This document shows, piece by piece, positions 40,458-48,098 of a stretch of 64,000 nt of DNA. Under the pieces are notes generated by a model that was not told the DNA's origin, did not search any database, and worked only from the letters and a program-made list of their open reading frames with translations. Source of the DNA: Nocardioides carbamazepini (lineage in GTDB: Bacteria > Actinomycetota > Actinomycetes > Propionibacteriales > Nocardioidaceae); NCBI RefSeq assembly GCF_024614185.1, contig NZ_JAHTLF010000018.1:655821-719820 (forward strand), written 5' to 3'. Position 1 is the first letter of the stretch. Every line of letters begins with the position of its first letter. Made by a program: the position numbers and the translations under genes.

Positions 40458-41207
40458 TCAGTGTCGCTTTCCGAAGTAGATCTCGATGACCTGGGGATCG
40501 GAGCGGACGGCGGCGGGCTCGCCCTCGATGACCGTTCGGCCGCTGTCGAGGACGTGCAGCCGGTCGCAGGTGCCCATCACCACCGACATGTCGTGCTCGA
40601 CGAGCAGGACGCCGCACTCGCGCCGCTGCGCGAACCCGCGGATCGCGGTGATGAGCTCGACCGCCTCGGTCTCGTTCTGGCCCGCGGCCGGCTCGTCGAG
40701 GAGCAGGAACCGCGGCCGGGCGGCGAGCGCCCGGGCGATCGCCGTGGTGCGGACCCGGCCCGCGGTGAGCCGCTCGGCCCGGTCGTCGGCGACGCCGTCG
40801 AGCGCGAGCTCGTCGAGGATCTCCTCGGTGAGCTCACGCGCCTCGCGGCGCCGCAACCCGGCGCCGAGCGCCGCTGCCTCGACGTTCTCGCGGACCGTGA
40901 GCCGACCGAAGACCCGCCCGCTCTGGAAGGTCCGTACGACGCCGCGGCGGGCGCGTCGCCGCATCGAGTGCCGGGTCAGGTCGACGTCGTCGAGCCAGAT
41001 CGTCCCGGACGTCGCGCGCAGCATGCCGCTGAGCAGGTTGAGCGTGCTGGTCTTGCCCGAGCCGTTCGGCCCGATCAGGCCGAGCACCTCACCGCTGCGC
41101 ACCTCGATGGAGACGCCGTCGACGGCCTTGACGCCGTCGAAGTGGATCCCGCCGTCGGCCATCCGCAGCACGGATGACCGACGGGGGAGCTGGGCGGCGG
41201 CGGTCAT
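40458..41207 (-). CDS. livG: ABC transporter ATPase, LivG type with altered signature motif
   Basis: A 249-residue ATPase. Walker A GPNGSGKTS and Walker B FLLLDEPAAGQN are present, and RTFQSGRVFGRLTVRENV matches LivG. The expected LSxGQ signature is replaced by LTAGRVRTTAIARA. LivG proteins vary here, but the missing Ser-Gly-Gly is unusual and could lower activity at one of the two ATP sites, making an asymmetric pair with LivF. It is coupled by ATGA to the binding-protein gene. Confidence 0.88.
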   Translation of the reverse strand: MTAAAQLPRRSSVLRMADGGIHFDGVKAVDGVSIEVRSGEVLGLIGPNGSGKTSTLNLLSGMLRATSGTIWLDDVDLTRHSMRRRARRGVVRTFQSGRVFGRLTVRENVEAAALGAGLRRREARELTEEILDELALDGVADDRAERLTAGRVRTTAIARALAARPRFLLLDEPAAGQNETEAVELITAIRGFAQRRECGVLLVEHDMSVVMGTCDRLHVLDSGRTVIEGEPAAVRSDPQVIEIYFGKRH

Positions 41208-42454
41208 GACGCGCAGGAGTTGCCGTCGCCGACGTCCGGGATGGAGTCGACGCGCTGCTGTCCGGCGAAGGTCATCGCACCGTCGGCGACCTGGACCACG
41301 GTCATCGGCATGTCGATGATCTTGTGGCAGGTCTTCGAGAAGTAGGCCACGTCGCCGATCGGCGTCGTCACCGAGCCGTCGCCCTCGAGGGCCGCCTTGA
41401 GGTCACCGCCCGAGAAGGACTTCGCCTTGCCGGCGGCGTCCGCGAGCGCGGAGACCATGTTGTAGCCGAGCAGCGCGTAGCTCGAGGCCGGCGCGGCGTC
41501 GTACTCCGCCTGGTAGTCCTCGACGAACGCGTCGAGCTCGGCGGAGTCGGCGCCGGTGCAGTACACGTAGCAGGCGAACCCGGTGTAGTAGATGTCGCTG
41601 GCCTTCTCGCCGACGACGTCGAGCAGCACCTGGCCGTCGAGCGCGGCCGGGCCGACGATCGGGACGGTCACGCCGGCCTCGCGGAGCTGGCGGATCGCCG
41701 TGGCGCCACCGGGGTTCCAGCTGGCGACGTAGACGAAGTCGGGCTGGGTGGCCAGGCCCTTGAGCCGGCTGGCCTGGCTGCTGATGTTGACGTTGTCGCC
41801 ACCGGGGAAGGCGTCGTCGCCGACGATCTCGCCGCCGAGGTCCTCGAACTTCGCGGTGAAGTAGCGGCCGGCCGACTTGGTGTACTCGATGCTCTCGTCC
41901 TGCAGCACGTACGCCGTGCGCCAGCCCTTCTCGTAGGCCCAGGCCGCGCCCGAGGAGCCTTCGACGTCGCTGCCGGCGTTGGCGGAGAAGACGTAGTCGC
42001 CGAGGGTCGTGGTGTCGGCCATCTTCGGGTCGCCCGCGCAGATGGAGACCGACGGGATCTCGGATGCCTGGGCGACCGAGGCGCCGGGAGCGCTGAGGTC
42101 GAAGTCGCAGGGGGTGACGAGCAGGTCGATCCCCTCGGCGATCAGCTCGGTGGCCGCCGTGCCGACGGTGTCGGGGTTGGAGCGGACGTCCTTGCTGATG
42201 ACCTTGATCGACGTGCCGTCGATCCCGCCGTCGTCGTTGATCTCCTTGATCCGGAGCAGTGCGGCGTTGCCGGGCTCGACGTCGAACGGCGCCATGTTGC
42301 CGCTCTGGCTGAGGGCGAAGCCGACGACGAGCTGGTCGTCGTCGCCCGCGGCGTCGGAGCCGCCGGAGCAGGCGGTGGCGAGGACGAGAGGGGCGACAGC
42401 AGCAGCCGCCACCAGGGCCTGACGGCCTGAAAATGGGCGCGCGAAACCAAGCAT
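41204..42454 (-). CDS. Liv/amide-type ABC solute-binding lipoprotein
   Basis: A 416-residue lipoprotein; the lipobox is LATAC with Cys29. The mature protein carries the periplasmic-binding-protein type I fold of the Leu/Ile/Val group: LVVGFALSQSGNMAPFD, IKEINDDGGIDG, and repeated ligand-cleft segments. Four Cys residues in the middle (CDFDLSAPG, ICAGDP, FACYVYC) are more than usual and could form disulfides. AGGTAGGA precedes the ATG. It defines ligand choice for the Liv-type importer; an amino compound handled by the neighbouring enzymes is inferred. Confidence 0.9.
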   Translation of the reverse strand: MLGFARPFSGRQALVAAAAVAPLVLATACSGGSDAAGDDDQLVVGFALSQSGNMAPFDVEPGNAALLRIKEINDDGGIDGTSIKVISKDVRSNPDTVGTAATELIAEGIDLLVTPCDFDLSAPGASVAQASEIPSVSICAGDPKMADTTTLGDYVFSANAGSDVEGSSGAAWAYEKGWRTAYVLQDESIEYTKSAGRYFTAKFEDLGGEIVGDDAFPGGDNVNISSQASRLKGLATQPDFVYVASWNPGGATAIRQLREAGVTVPIVGPAALDGQVLLDVVGEKASDIYYTGFACYVYCTGADSAELDAFVEDYQAEYDAAPASSYALLGYNMVSALADAAGKAKSFSGGDLKAALEGDGSVTTPIGDVAYFSKTCHKIIDMPMTVVQVADGAMTFAGQQRVDSIPDVGDGNSCAS

Positions 42455-42530
42455 GGGTCCTACCTAGGGTGTGAGGAGGTGGGTCGGAGTGGTGGTGGAA
42501 GGGGCGGGACGCCGCCCGGGCGGGTGGCCG

Positions 42531-43880
42531 CTAGGAGACGGCGGCCGACAGTGCGACCCGGACGCACTCGACCGTGGTGGCGACGTCGGCCTCGGTGGTG
42601 GCCGCGTTGAGCCGGCGGTCCCCGGTCGGGAACGCCGGCTCGAGGACGCCCTGGGCGAGCAGTGCGGCGTGGTAGCGCCCGTACATCTCGCCGTCGGACT
42701 GCATCGCCTCGCGGAAGTTGGTGGGGAGCTCGGGCCGGAAGTACACGCACCATTCGGAGCCGAGGCCGGTCACGGTCGCCGGGGCGCCCGTCTCGGCGAT
42801 GGCGTCGGCGATGCCGGCCCGCATCTGCTCACCGCGCGCATAGAGCGTGGTGAAGATGTCGTCGCTCTCCATGATCTGCATCGTCTTGTTGGCTGCGGCG
42901 AGCGCGTACGGCGACGCGTTGTAGGTGCCGTCGATCGTCGCCTCGGTCTTGCTGTAGGCGCCGAGGTGGCCCATCAGCGCGTCGATCCCGGCCAGGCCGG
43001 CGAGCGAGTAGCCGTTGGCCACCGCCTTGCCGAAGGCGGTGAGGTCGGGAGTGACGCCGCAGACCGACTGGTAGCCGCCGATCGCCGCGCGGAAGCCGGT
43101 CTTGACCTCGTCCATCACCATGACGACGCCGTTCGCCGTGCAGAGCTCGCGGAGCAGCTCCAGGAAGCCGGGCGCGGCCGGCACGCAGCCGAAGCTGTGC
43201 ACGTAGCCCTCGGTGAACGCGGCGGCCAGCTGGTCGCCGTACTGGTCGAAGGCGGTGCGCAGGCCGGCCACGTCGTTCCACTCGACGACCACGACGTCGG
43301 CGACCACGGCGGGGTGGAGGCCGCCACCGTTGGGGGTGTTGAGCGCCGAGCTGTCGGTGAGGTCCTTGCGCGAGCTGCCGACGGCGACGTGGTCGTTCCA
43401 GCCGTGGTACGAGCCGTGGAACTTGAGGATCTTGAGCCGGCCAGTCGCGGCCCGGGCCACGTGGACGGCGTGCATGGTCGCGTCGGTGCCGGAGGTGCAG
43501 AAGGCGACCTTGTCGGCCGAGGGCATGACCGCGCAGATCCGCTCGGCGAGCTCGGCCTCGCCGGCCTGCGGACCGACGCCGGTCAGGTCGCAGGTGTTGG
43601 CCGCGGCGAGGACGGCCTCGTTGACGCGGCGGTCGCTGTGGCCGAGCACGATCGGGCCCCAGGCGTTGAGGTAGTCGACGTACTGCCGGCCCTCCTGGTC
43701 CCAGATGTAGGCGCCCTGCGTGCGGACGAAGACCTGCTTCCAGCCGACGCGGTGGCCCGAGGAGACACCCCGCGGCACGACCGCCTCGGAGCGCCGCCAG
43801 GTCGCTGCCTGGTCGGCCGGCTGGTCGGCCGGCTGGCCGGCGGCCTGGTCGGTGCTGGTGGGCTCAGACAGAGTGGACAC
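42531..43880 (-). CDS. Class III aminotransferase, glutamate-1-semialdehyde aminomutase-like
   Basis: A 449-residue PLP enzyme. It shows GWKQVFVRTQGAYIWDQEGRQYVDY, the SGTDATMHAVHVARAATGR phosphate loop, FHGSYHGWND, MDEVKTGFR and the Schiff-base Lys in FGKAVANGYS. The SYHGWND and NGTYN-like DGTYNASP pattern place it beside GSA aminomutase rather than ornithine aminotransferase. A true hemL is unlikely, since no haem genes are near. The N-terminal 25 residues are a DQPAD repeat, disordered and perhaps dispensable. It probably transfers an amino group in the catabolic pathway of this cluster. Confidence 0.88.
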   Translation of the reverse strand: MSTLSEPTSTDQAAGQPADQPADQAATWRRSEAVVPRGVSSGHRVGWKQVFVRTQGAYIWDQEGRQYVDYLNAWGPIVLGHSDRRVNEAVLAAANTCDLTGVGPQAGEAELAERICAVMPSADKVAFCTSGTDATMHAVHVARAATGRLKILKFHGSYHGWNDHVAVGSSRKDLTDSSALNTPNGGGLHPAVVADVVVVEWNDVAGLRTAFDQYGDQLAAAFTEGYVHSFGCVPAAPGFLELLRELCTANGVVMVMDEVKTGFRAAIGGYQSVCGVTPDLTAFGKAVANGYSLAGLAGIDALMGHLGAYSKTEATIDGTYNASPYALAAANKTMQIMESDDIFTTLYARGEQMRAGIADAIAETGAPATVTGLGSEWCVYFRPELPTNFREAMQSDGEMYGRYHAALLAQGVLEPAFPTGDRRLNAATTEADVATTVECVRVALSAAVS

Positions 43881-45342
43881 GGTCGGGGGCTCCTTCGGAG
43901 TCGGAGGGGGTCGGGACGAGGTCGGCGAGCAGCGCGGCGCTGAGCCGCTCGGCCACCATCACCACCGGCAGGTGGGTGTTGGCGGCGGGGACCTCGGGGA
44001 TGACCGAGCAGTCGAGCACCCGGACGTGGTCGAGGCCGTGCACCCGGCCGCGCTGGTCGACGACCGCGCCGGGGTCGTCGGCACGGCCCATCCGGGCGGT
44101 GCCGACCGCATGGAAGTAGTCACCGATCGACGAGGTGAGCCAGGCGTCGTACGTCGCGGGGTCGTCGAGCGCCGACAGCGGGGTGCCGACGGCGTCGATG
44201 AACGCGTCCTCGACGATCTCCCGGAAGGGTGCGGTCTCCAGCAGCCGGAGGGCGACATCGACGGCCTCGCGCATGACGCGGCGGTCGCGGTCGGTGGTGA
44301 GCATCCGCTCGGCGATGACCGGTGGCCCGGTCGGGTCGTCGGGGTCGAGCCGCACCTCGCCGGTGGACGTCACCGTCATGACGGCGGCCATCACCACGGC
44401 GTGGTGGGCGGGCGTCGACTCCGACAGCGCCCCCTGCATCGGCAGCACGTGGATGTCGCCGGTCTCGATGCTGGACGACGTGCGGACCACCGCGTTGATG
44501 CACGGCTGGCCGGCGCGTACCTCACGTGCCCCCGGGCGCAGTGCGAGCAGGATCGAGGCGGCCGGGTGGTCCTGGAGGCCCTTGCCGACGCCGGGCCGGT
44601 CGCAGCCGCTGCGGAGCAGGATCGCTGGGGTCTCGATGGCCCCGGCGGCGAGCACCACCTGGTCGGCGCGCAGCTGGGTGCCGTCGAGCAGGACGACGCC
44701 GACGACGGCGTCCCCCTCACGCAGCAGCCGGTCGACCCGCGCCTCGGTGCGCAGCTCGACGGTGCCGCGCTCGAGCGCGGGCCGCAGGTAGACCTCGGCG
44801 CTCGACCGGCGCCCGAGCGCGTCGGCGTTGCGCCAGAGCGTGCCGCCGCCGTCGCCGGGGGTCAGCGTGTCGACGCCGGTGGCCAGGCCCAGCACGCCGG
44901 CGGCGTCGACGAGCGCGCGGTCCATCGGCGTGTGGTCCTCGGCCGGGGTGGCGACCAGGTCGCGGGCGAGCCGCTCGAAGGTCGGCGCGACGGCGTCCCA
45001 GGACCAGTCGTCGAGACCGTAGTGCTCGGCCCAGCGGTCGTAGTCGCGCGGCAGCCCGGGCAGGGCCAGCATCGCGTTGACCGCCGAGGAGCCGCCGACG
45101 CCGCGACCGCGGTGGTACTGCCGCGGCGCGTCTCCGGCGAGGCGGGTGGCCACGAGACCGGCGTCGAAGGCCTCGGGCGAGACCATGGCGTCCATCCAGT
45201 TCGCGGAGGCGAGCCGGGTGCCGGTCGCGGTGCCCTGCCAGTCGGGCCCGGCCTCGAGCAGCACGACCTCGTGCTCCTCGCTCAGCCGGGCGGCGGCGAC
45301 GCAGCCGGCGCTGCCGGCTCCGACGATGATGATGCGTGCCAT
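43864..45342 (-). CDS. GMC family flavin oxidoreductase
   Basis: A 492-residue FAD enzyme. The dinucleotide motif VGAGSAG is at residues 7-13, HRGRGVGGSSAVNAM is the GMC signature 1, and VVLAAGAIETPAILLRSG is signature 2. C-terminal catalytic His residues appear in YFHAVGTARMG and NTHLPVVMVAERL. GMC enzymes oxidise alcohols. Its length and its place next to a MftD-like gene recall MftG of mycofactocin loci. The start at 45342 has GGAGAGAG upstream. The 3' end overlaps the aminotransferase start by 17 bases. Confidence 0.9.
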   Translation of the reverse strand: MARIIIVGAGSAGCVAAARLSEEHEVVLLEAGPDWQGTATGTRLASANWMDAMVSPEAFDAGLVATRLAGDAPRQYHRGRGVGGSSAVNAMLALPGLPRDYDRWAEHYGLDDWSWDAVAPTFERLARDLVATPAEDHTPMDRALVDAAGVLGLATGVDTLTPGDGGGTLWRNADALGRRSSAEVYLRPALERGTVELRTEARVDRLLREGDAVVGVVLLDGTQLRADQVVLAAGAIETPAILLRSGCDRPGVGKGLQDHPAASILLALRPGAREVRAGQPCINAVVRTSSSIETGDIHVLPMQGALSESTPAHHAVVMAAVMTVTSTGEVRLDPDDPTGPPVIAERMLTTDRDRRVMREAVDVALRLLETAPFREIVEDAFIDAVGTPLSALDDPATYDAWLTSSIGDYFHAVGTARMGRADDPGAVVDQRGRVHGLDHVRVLDCSVIPEVPAANTHLPVVMVAERLSAALLADLVPTPSDSEGAPDRVHSV

Positions 45343-45374
45343 CTGCTCTCTCCGTTCCGTGGTCGCCGGGCGGG

Positions 45375-46556
45375 TCAGCTCGCCGGCGGGACGAAGAAGT
45401 GCGGGTTGAGCACCATCAGGTCCTCGCGGCTCAGCTCCGAGATCGAGCTGCGCCCGATACCGAACATGGTCTCGCGGATCCCGCTGCGCAGGATCTGCAG
45501 GACCTCGTGGACGCCGTCCTCCCCGTCGACCGCGAGGCCGTAGAGGAAGGCCCGGCCCACGAACACCGCGCGGGCACCGAGCGCGAGCGCCTTGACGACG
45601 TCCGAGCCACGGCGGATGCCACCGTCGAGGGTGACCTCGACCTGGTCGCCGACCGCGTCGACGATGCTCGGCAGGTAGCGCAGCGGCGAGGGGCTGCCAT
45701 CGATGTTGTTGCCGCCGTGGTTGGAGATCCCGATGGCGTCGGCACCCAGGTCGACGCAGAGCTTGGCGTCCTTGACCGTGTTGATGCCCTTCACCATGAA
45801 CGGGCCGCCCCACAGCTCGCGCAGCCACTTGACGTCCTCCCAGGTCGGGGCGGGCGTCTCCTCGAAGCGCGCCCACGCGGCGCCGAAGTAGGGCGTCGAG
45901 CCGTCGAGCTCGAAGAGGTTGGGGACCTTGAGGTCGGGGATCCGGCCGCGGCGCAGGTAGCTGCCGAACCAGAGCGGGCGCGAGAGCGCCTCCGGCGCGA
46001 GCTCGGCCATCGTCCGCAGCTTCATGTCGCTCGGCGGCGCGGGCGGCACGCCCCAGTCGCGGCGCGGCGTGTGCGACCAGTCGAGGGTGACGATGAGCGC
46101 CTTCGCGCCGGCGGCACGGGCCGCCTCGACCCGGGCCTCGATCTCGGCCTTGGTGCCGACCCAGTAGAGCTGGAAGATCGTCTTGTGGTTGGCGCGGGCG
46201 ACCTCGGCCACCGGGTCCGAGGCCCAGGAGCTGAGCCCGACCGCCGTGCCGGCCCGGGCGGCGGCCCGGGCCACGCCGATCTCGCCGTCGGGGTGGATCG
46301 CCTGGGCGCCCACCGGGGAGATGACGACGGGGAACTCGATGTCGAGGCCGAGCAGCGACGTACGGGTGTCGATGTTCGTCGGCCGGTCGAAGACGGTGGG
46401 CGAGAAGCCGAGCTCGCTGAACGCCTTGATGTTCTCGTCCAACGTCCAGCCCTGCTCGTTGCCGGCCTTGACGGCCAGCCAGACCGCCCGCGGCAGGCGC
46501 CGTTTGGCCAGTCGCTCGGCCTCAGCCAGGTTGCGGAAGCGGATGCGCTTGCTCAT
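45375..46556 (-). CDS. FMN-dependent alpha-hydroxyacid dehydrogenase, MftD-like
   Basis: A 393-residue TIM-barrel flavoenzyme. Segments closely recall MftD, the pre-mycofactocin synthase: KRRLPRAVW, AGNEQGWTLDENIKAF, VVISPVGAQAIHPDGE, GLSSWASDPVAEV, IFQLYWVG, TWEDVKWLRELWGGPFM, SNHGGNNIDG and LDGGIRRGSDVVKALALGARA. The catalytic His is in SNHGG. MftD makes an oxidised pyrrolidinone from a ribosomal peptide. No mftA, mftB or mftC gene is present here, so this may be a paralogue acting on a small amine or hydroxy acid. It leads the minus-strand enzyme block beside a GMC gene. Confidence 0.85.
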   Translation of the reverse strand: MSKRIRFRNLAEAERLAKRRLPRAVWLAVKAGNEQGWTLDENIKAFSELGFSPTVFDRPTNIDTRTSLLGLDIEFPVVISPVGAQAIHPDGEIGVARAAARAGTAVGLSSWASDPVAEVARANHKTIFQLYWVGTKAEIEARVEAARAAGAKALIVTLDWSHTPRRDWGVPPAPPSDMKLRTMAELAPEALSRPLWFGSYLRRGRIPDLKVPNLFELDGSTPYFGAAWARFEETPAPTWEDVKWLRELWGGPFMVKGINTVKDAKLCVDLGADAIGISNHGGNNIDGSPSPLRYLPSIVDAVGDQVEVTLDGGIRRGSDVVKALALGARAVFVGRAFLYGLAVDGEDGVHEVLQILRSGIRETMFGIGRSSISELSREDLMVLNPHFFVPPAS

Positions 46557-46603
46557 CGGGGAACTCCTTCGACGATGGTGAGACCCGGATCACCGTAGGC
46601 TGA

Positions 46604-46647
46604 AACTTTTCTTACGGCAATACCCTTGGAAGAACTTTCTGTAACGG
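46604..46647. promoter_or_regulatory. Candidate operator repeats between the divergent MftD-like and GS-like genes
   Basis: AACTTTTCTTACGG (46604-46617) and AACTTTCTGTAACGG (46633-46647) are similar direct repeats 29 bases apart, close to three helical turns. CCGTAA at 46698-46703 is an inverted partial copy. They lie in the 249-base divergent region, nearer the MftD-like gene. A single regulator could use them to control both arms of the cluster. The regulator is not known. Confidence 0.4.
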
Positions 46648-46725
46648 CCATGCCAGTCCGGCCGGGCCCGGATGAGATGATCGAGAGCAGCACTGATCCG
46701 TAACCTGTATTGCAGAATCGATCTC

Positions 46726-46754
46726 TTGACCTCATCCTGTAATCCGTGTACCAA
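46726..46754 (+). promoter_or_regulatory. Candidate promoter of the GS-like operon
   Basis: TTGACC (46726-46731), a 17-base spacer and TACCAA(T) (46749-46754) resemble a housekeeping sigma promoter pointing to the GS-like gene, leaving about a 45-base leader. The AT content here is clearly higher than in the surrounding coding sequence. Confidence 0.45.
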
Positions 46755-46805
46755 TCGTGCTAGCCGGTGCGCGGACGTGCCTGCTCCCGACCGAGAAGGT
46801 GGACG

Positions 46806-48098
46806 ATGACCCCCGACCAGACGCTCTTCGTCGCGACCAGCGACCTCGCCGGCCAGCTGCGCGGACGCTCGGTACCCGCGGCCGCCGCGGACTCCGCCCT
46901 CCAGCGCGGCGTCGGGTGGGTCCCCGTGGACCTGGCCATCACCGCCTTCGGCGCGATCGCCCCCAACGTCTTCGGCTCGACCGGCGACCTCAAGCTGATG
47001 CCCGACGCCGCCACCCGGATCGAGATCCCCGCCCGCGGCGACGACCCCGCCGTGTCACTGGTGCTCGCCGACCAGACCGAGTCCGACGGGTCCCCGTGGG
47101 CGTGCTGCCCGCGGACGTTCGCCCGCCGCGCGCTCGACGACCTGCGCGCCGCCACCGGGCTCGAGGTCACGGCCTCGTTCGAGCACGAGTTCATGGTCGA
47201 CGGGCTGCCCGCGACCGCGCCCTTCTCCTTCGCCCGGCACCGCAGCATCGAGCCCTTCGGCTCCGAGCTGGTCGCGCTGCTCGCCGCCACCGGCCTGCAG
47301 CCCGAGAACTGGCTTCCCGAGTACGGCGCCGACCAGTTCGAGGTGACCCTCGAGCCCGCGCCCGGGCTGGTCGCCGCCGACCGCGCCGTGCTGGTCAAGG
47401 AGCTGGTCCGCGACCTGGCGCGCCGGCACGGCCGCAGCGTCACCTTCGCGCCACTCACCCACCCCGACGGCAGCGGCAACGGGGTCCACGTCCACCTCTC
47501 GCTGCAGACCGCCGACGGCGCGCCCGCGCTCTACGACCCGGCCGCCCCGGCGGCGCTGAGCGAGGTCGGCCGGCGCTTCGCCGCGGGCATCCTCGCCCAC
47601 GCCCAGGCGCTGCTCGCCTTCACCGCCCCCAGCCCGGTGTCCTACCTCCGGCTCACCCCGCATCGCTGGAGCGCCGGCGGCGTCTTCCTCGCCGAGCGCA
47701 ACCGCGAGGCACTGCTGCGCATCTGCCCGACCAGCACCGCCGGCGGCGGCGACCCCGCACGCCAGTACAACCTCGAGTTCCGCGCAGCCGACGCCACCGC
47801 CAACCCCTGGCTCACCCTCGGCGTGCTCCTCCGGGCCGGCCTGGCCGGGATCACCGACGAGCTGCCCGACCCGACCATCTGGCCCGAGACGGTCACCGAG
47901 GACGAGCTGTCCGGCGTCCCGCTGCTGCCCAAGGACCTCCCGGCCGCCCTCGACGACCTGGCCGCCGACCCGGTCGTCACGGGCTGGTTCGACCCGGCCC
48001 TGCTCGACACCCACCTCTCGGTCAAGCGCGCCGAGCTCGCCGCCGTGGCCGACCTGTCCGACGTCGAGCGCTGCGCGAGGTTCGCCGATGTCTACTGA
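46806..48098 (+). CDS. Glutamine synthetase-like ATP-dependent ligase
   Basis: A 430-residue GS-fold enzyme. A short beta-grasp start (DLAGQLRGRSVP) is followed by the metal Glu pair in SFEHEFMV, YGADQFEVTLEP, the ATP/ammonia-site GNGVHVHLSL, TAPSPVSYLRLTPHRWSAGG and the Arg in NLEFRAADATANPW. Residues for metal and ATP are kept. The adenylylation loop and the full GSI length (about 470) are not, so this is not housekeeping GlnA. Members ligate glutamate to amines (PuuA, IpuC, GlnA3/4 types). GAAGGTGG precedes the ATG. It overlaps the amidohydrolase gene by 11 bases. Confidence 0.9.
   Translation: MTPDQTLFVATSDLAGQLRGRSVPAAAADSALQRGVGWVPVDLAITAFGAIAPNVFGSTGDLKLMPDAATRIEIPARGDDPAVSLVLADQTESDGSPWACCPRTFARRALDDLRAATGLEVTASFEHEFMVDGLPATAPFSFARHRSIEPFGSELVALLAATGLQPENWLPEYGADQFEVTLEPAPGLVAADRAVLVKELVRDLARRHGRSVTFAPLTHPDGSGNGVHVHLSLQTADGAPALYDPAAPAALSEVGRRFAAGILAHAQALLAFTAPSPVSYLRLTPHRWSAGGVFLAERNREALLRICPTSTAGGGDPARQYNLEFRAADATANPWLTLGVLLRAGLAGITDELPDPTIWPETVTEDELSGVPLLPKDLPAALDDLAADPVVTGWFDPALLDTHLSVKRAELAAVADLSDVERCARFADVY

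Noticed and set aside
42512..42523. CCGCCCGGGCGG palindrome upstream of the Liv-type binding protein
   Set aside because: A 12-base palindrome made only of G and C is expected often in such GC-rich sequence, and no supporting feature was found.
42531..43880. hemL (glutamate-1-semialdehyde aminomutase)
   Set aside because: The fold is that of the GSA group, but no other haem biosynthesis gene is near, and its operon partners are a Liv importer and oxidoreductases.
43864..46556. A complete mycofactocin biosynthesis locus
   Set aside because: Only MftD-like and GMC genes are present. No short precursor peptide, MftB, radical-SAM MftC, MftE creatininase or MftF glycosyltransferase is found within 10 kb on either side.
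46806..48098. Housekeeping glutamine synthetase GlnA
   Set aside because: It is about 40 residues short, the N-terminal beta-grasp is reduced, and it sits among catabolic amidohydrolase and importer genes. A GS-like amine ligase fits better.
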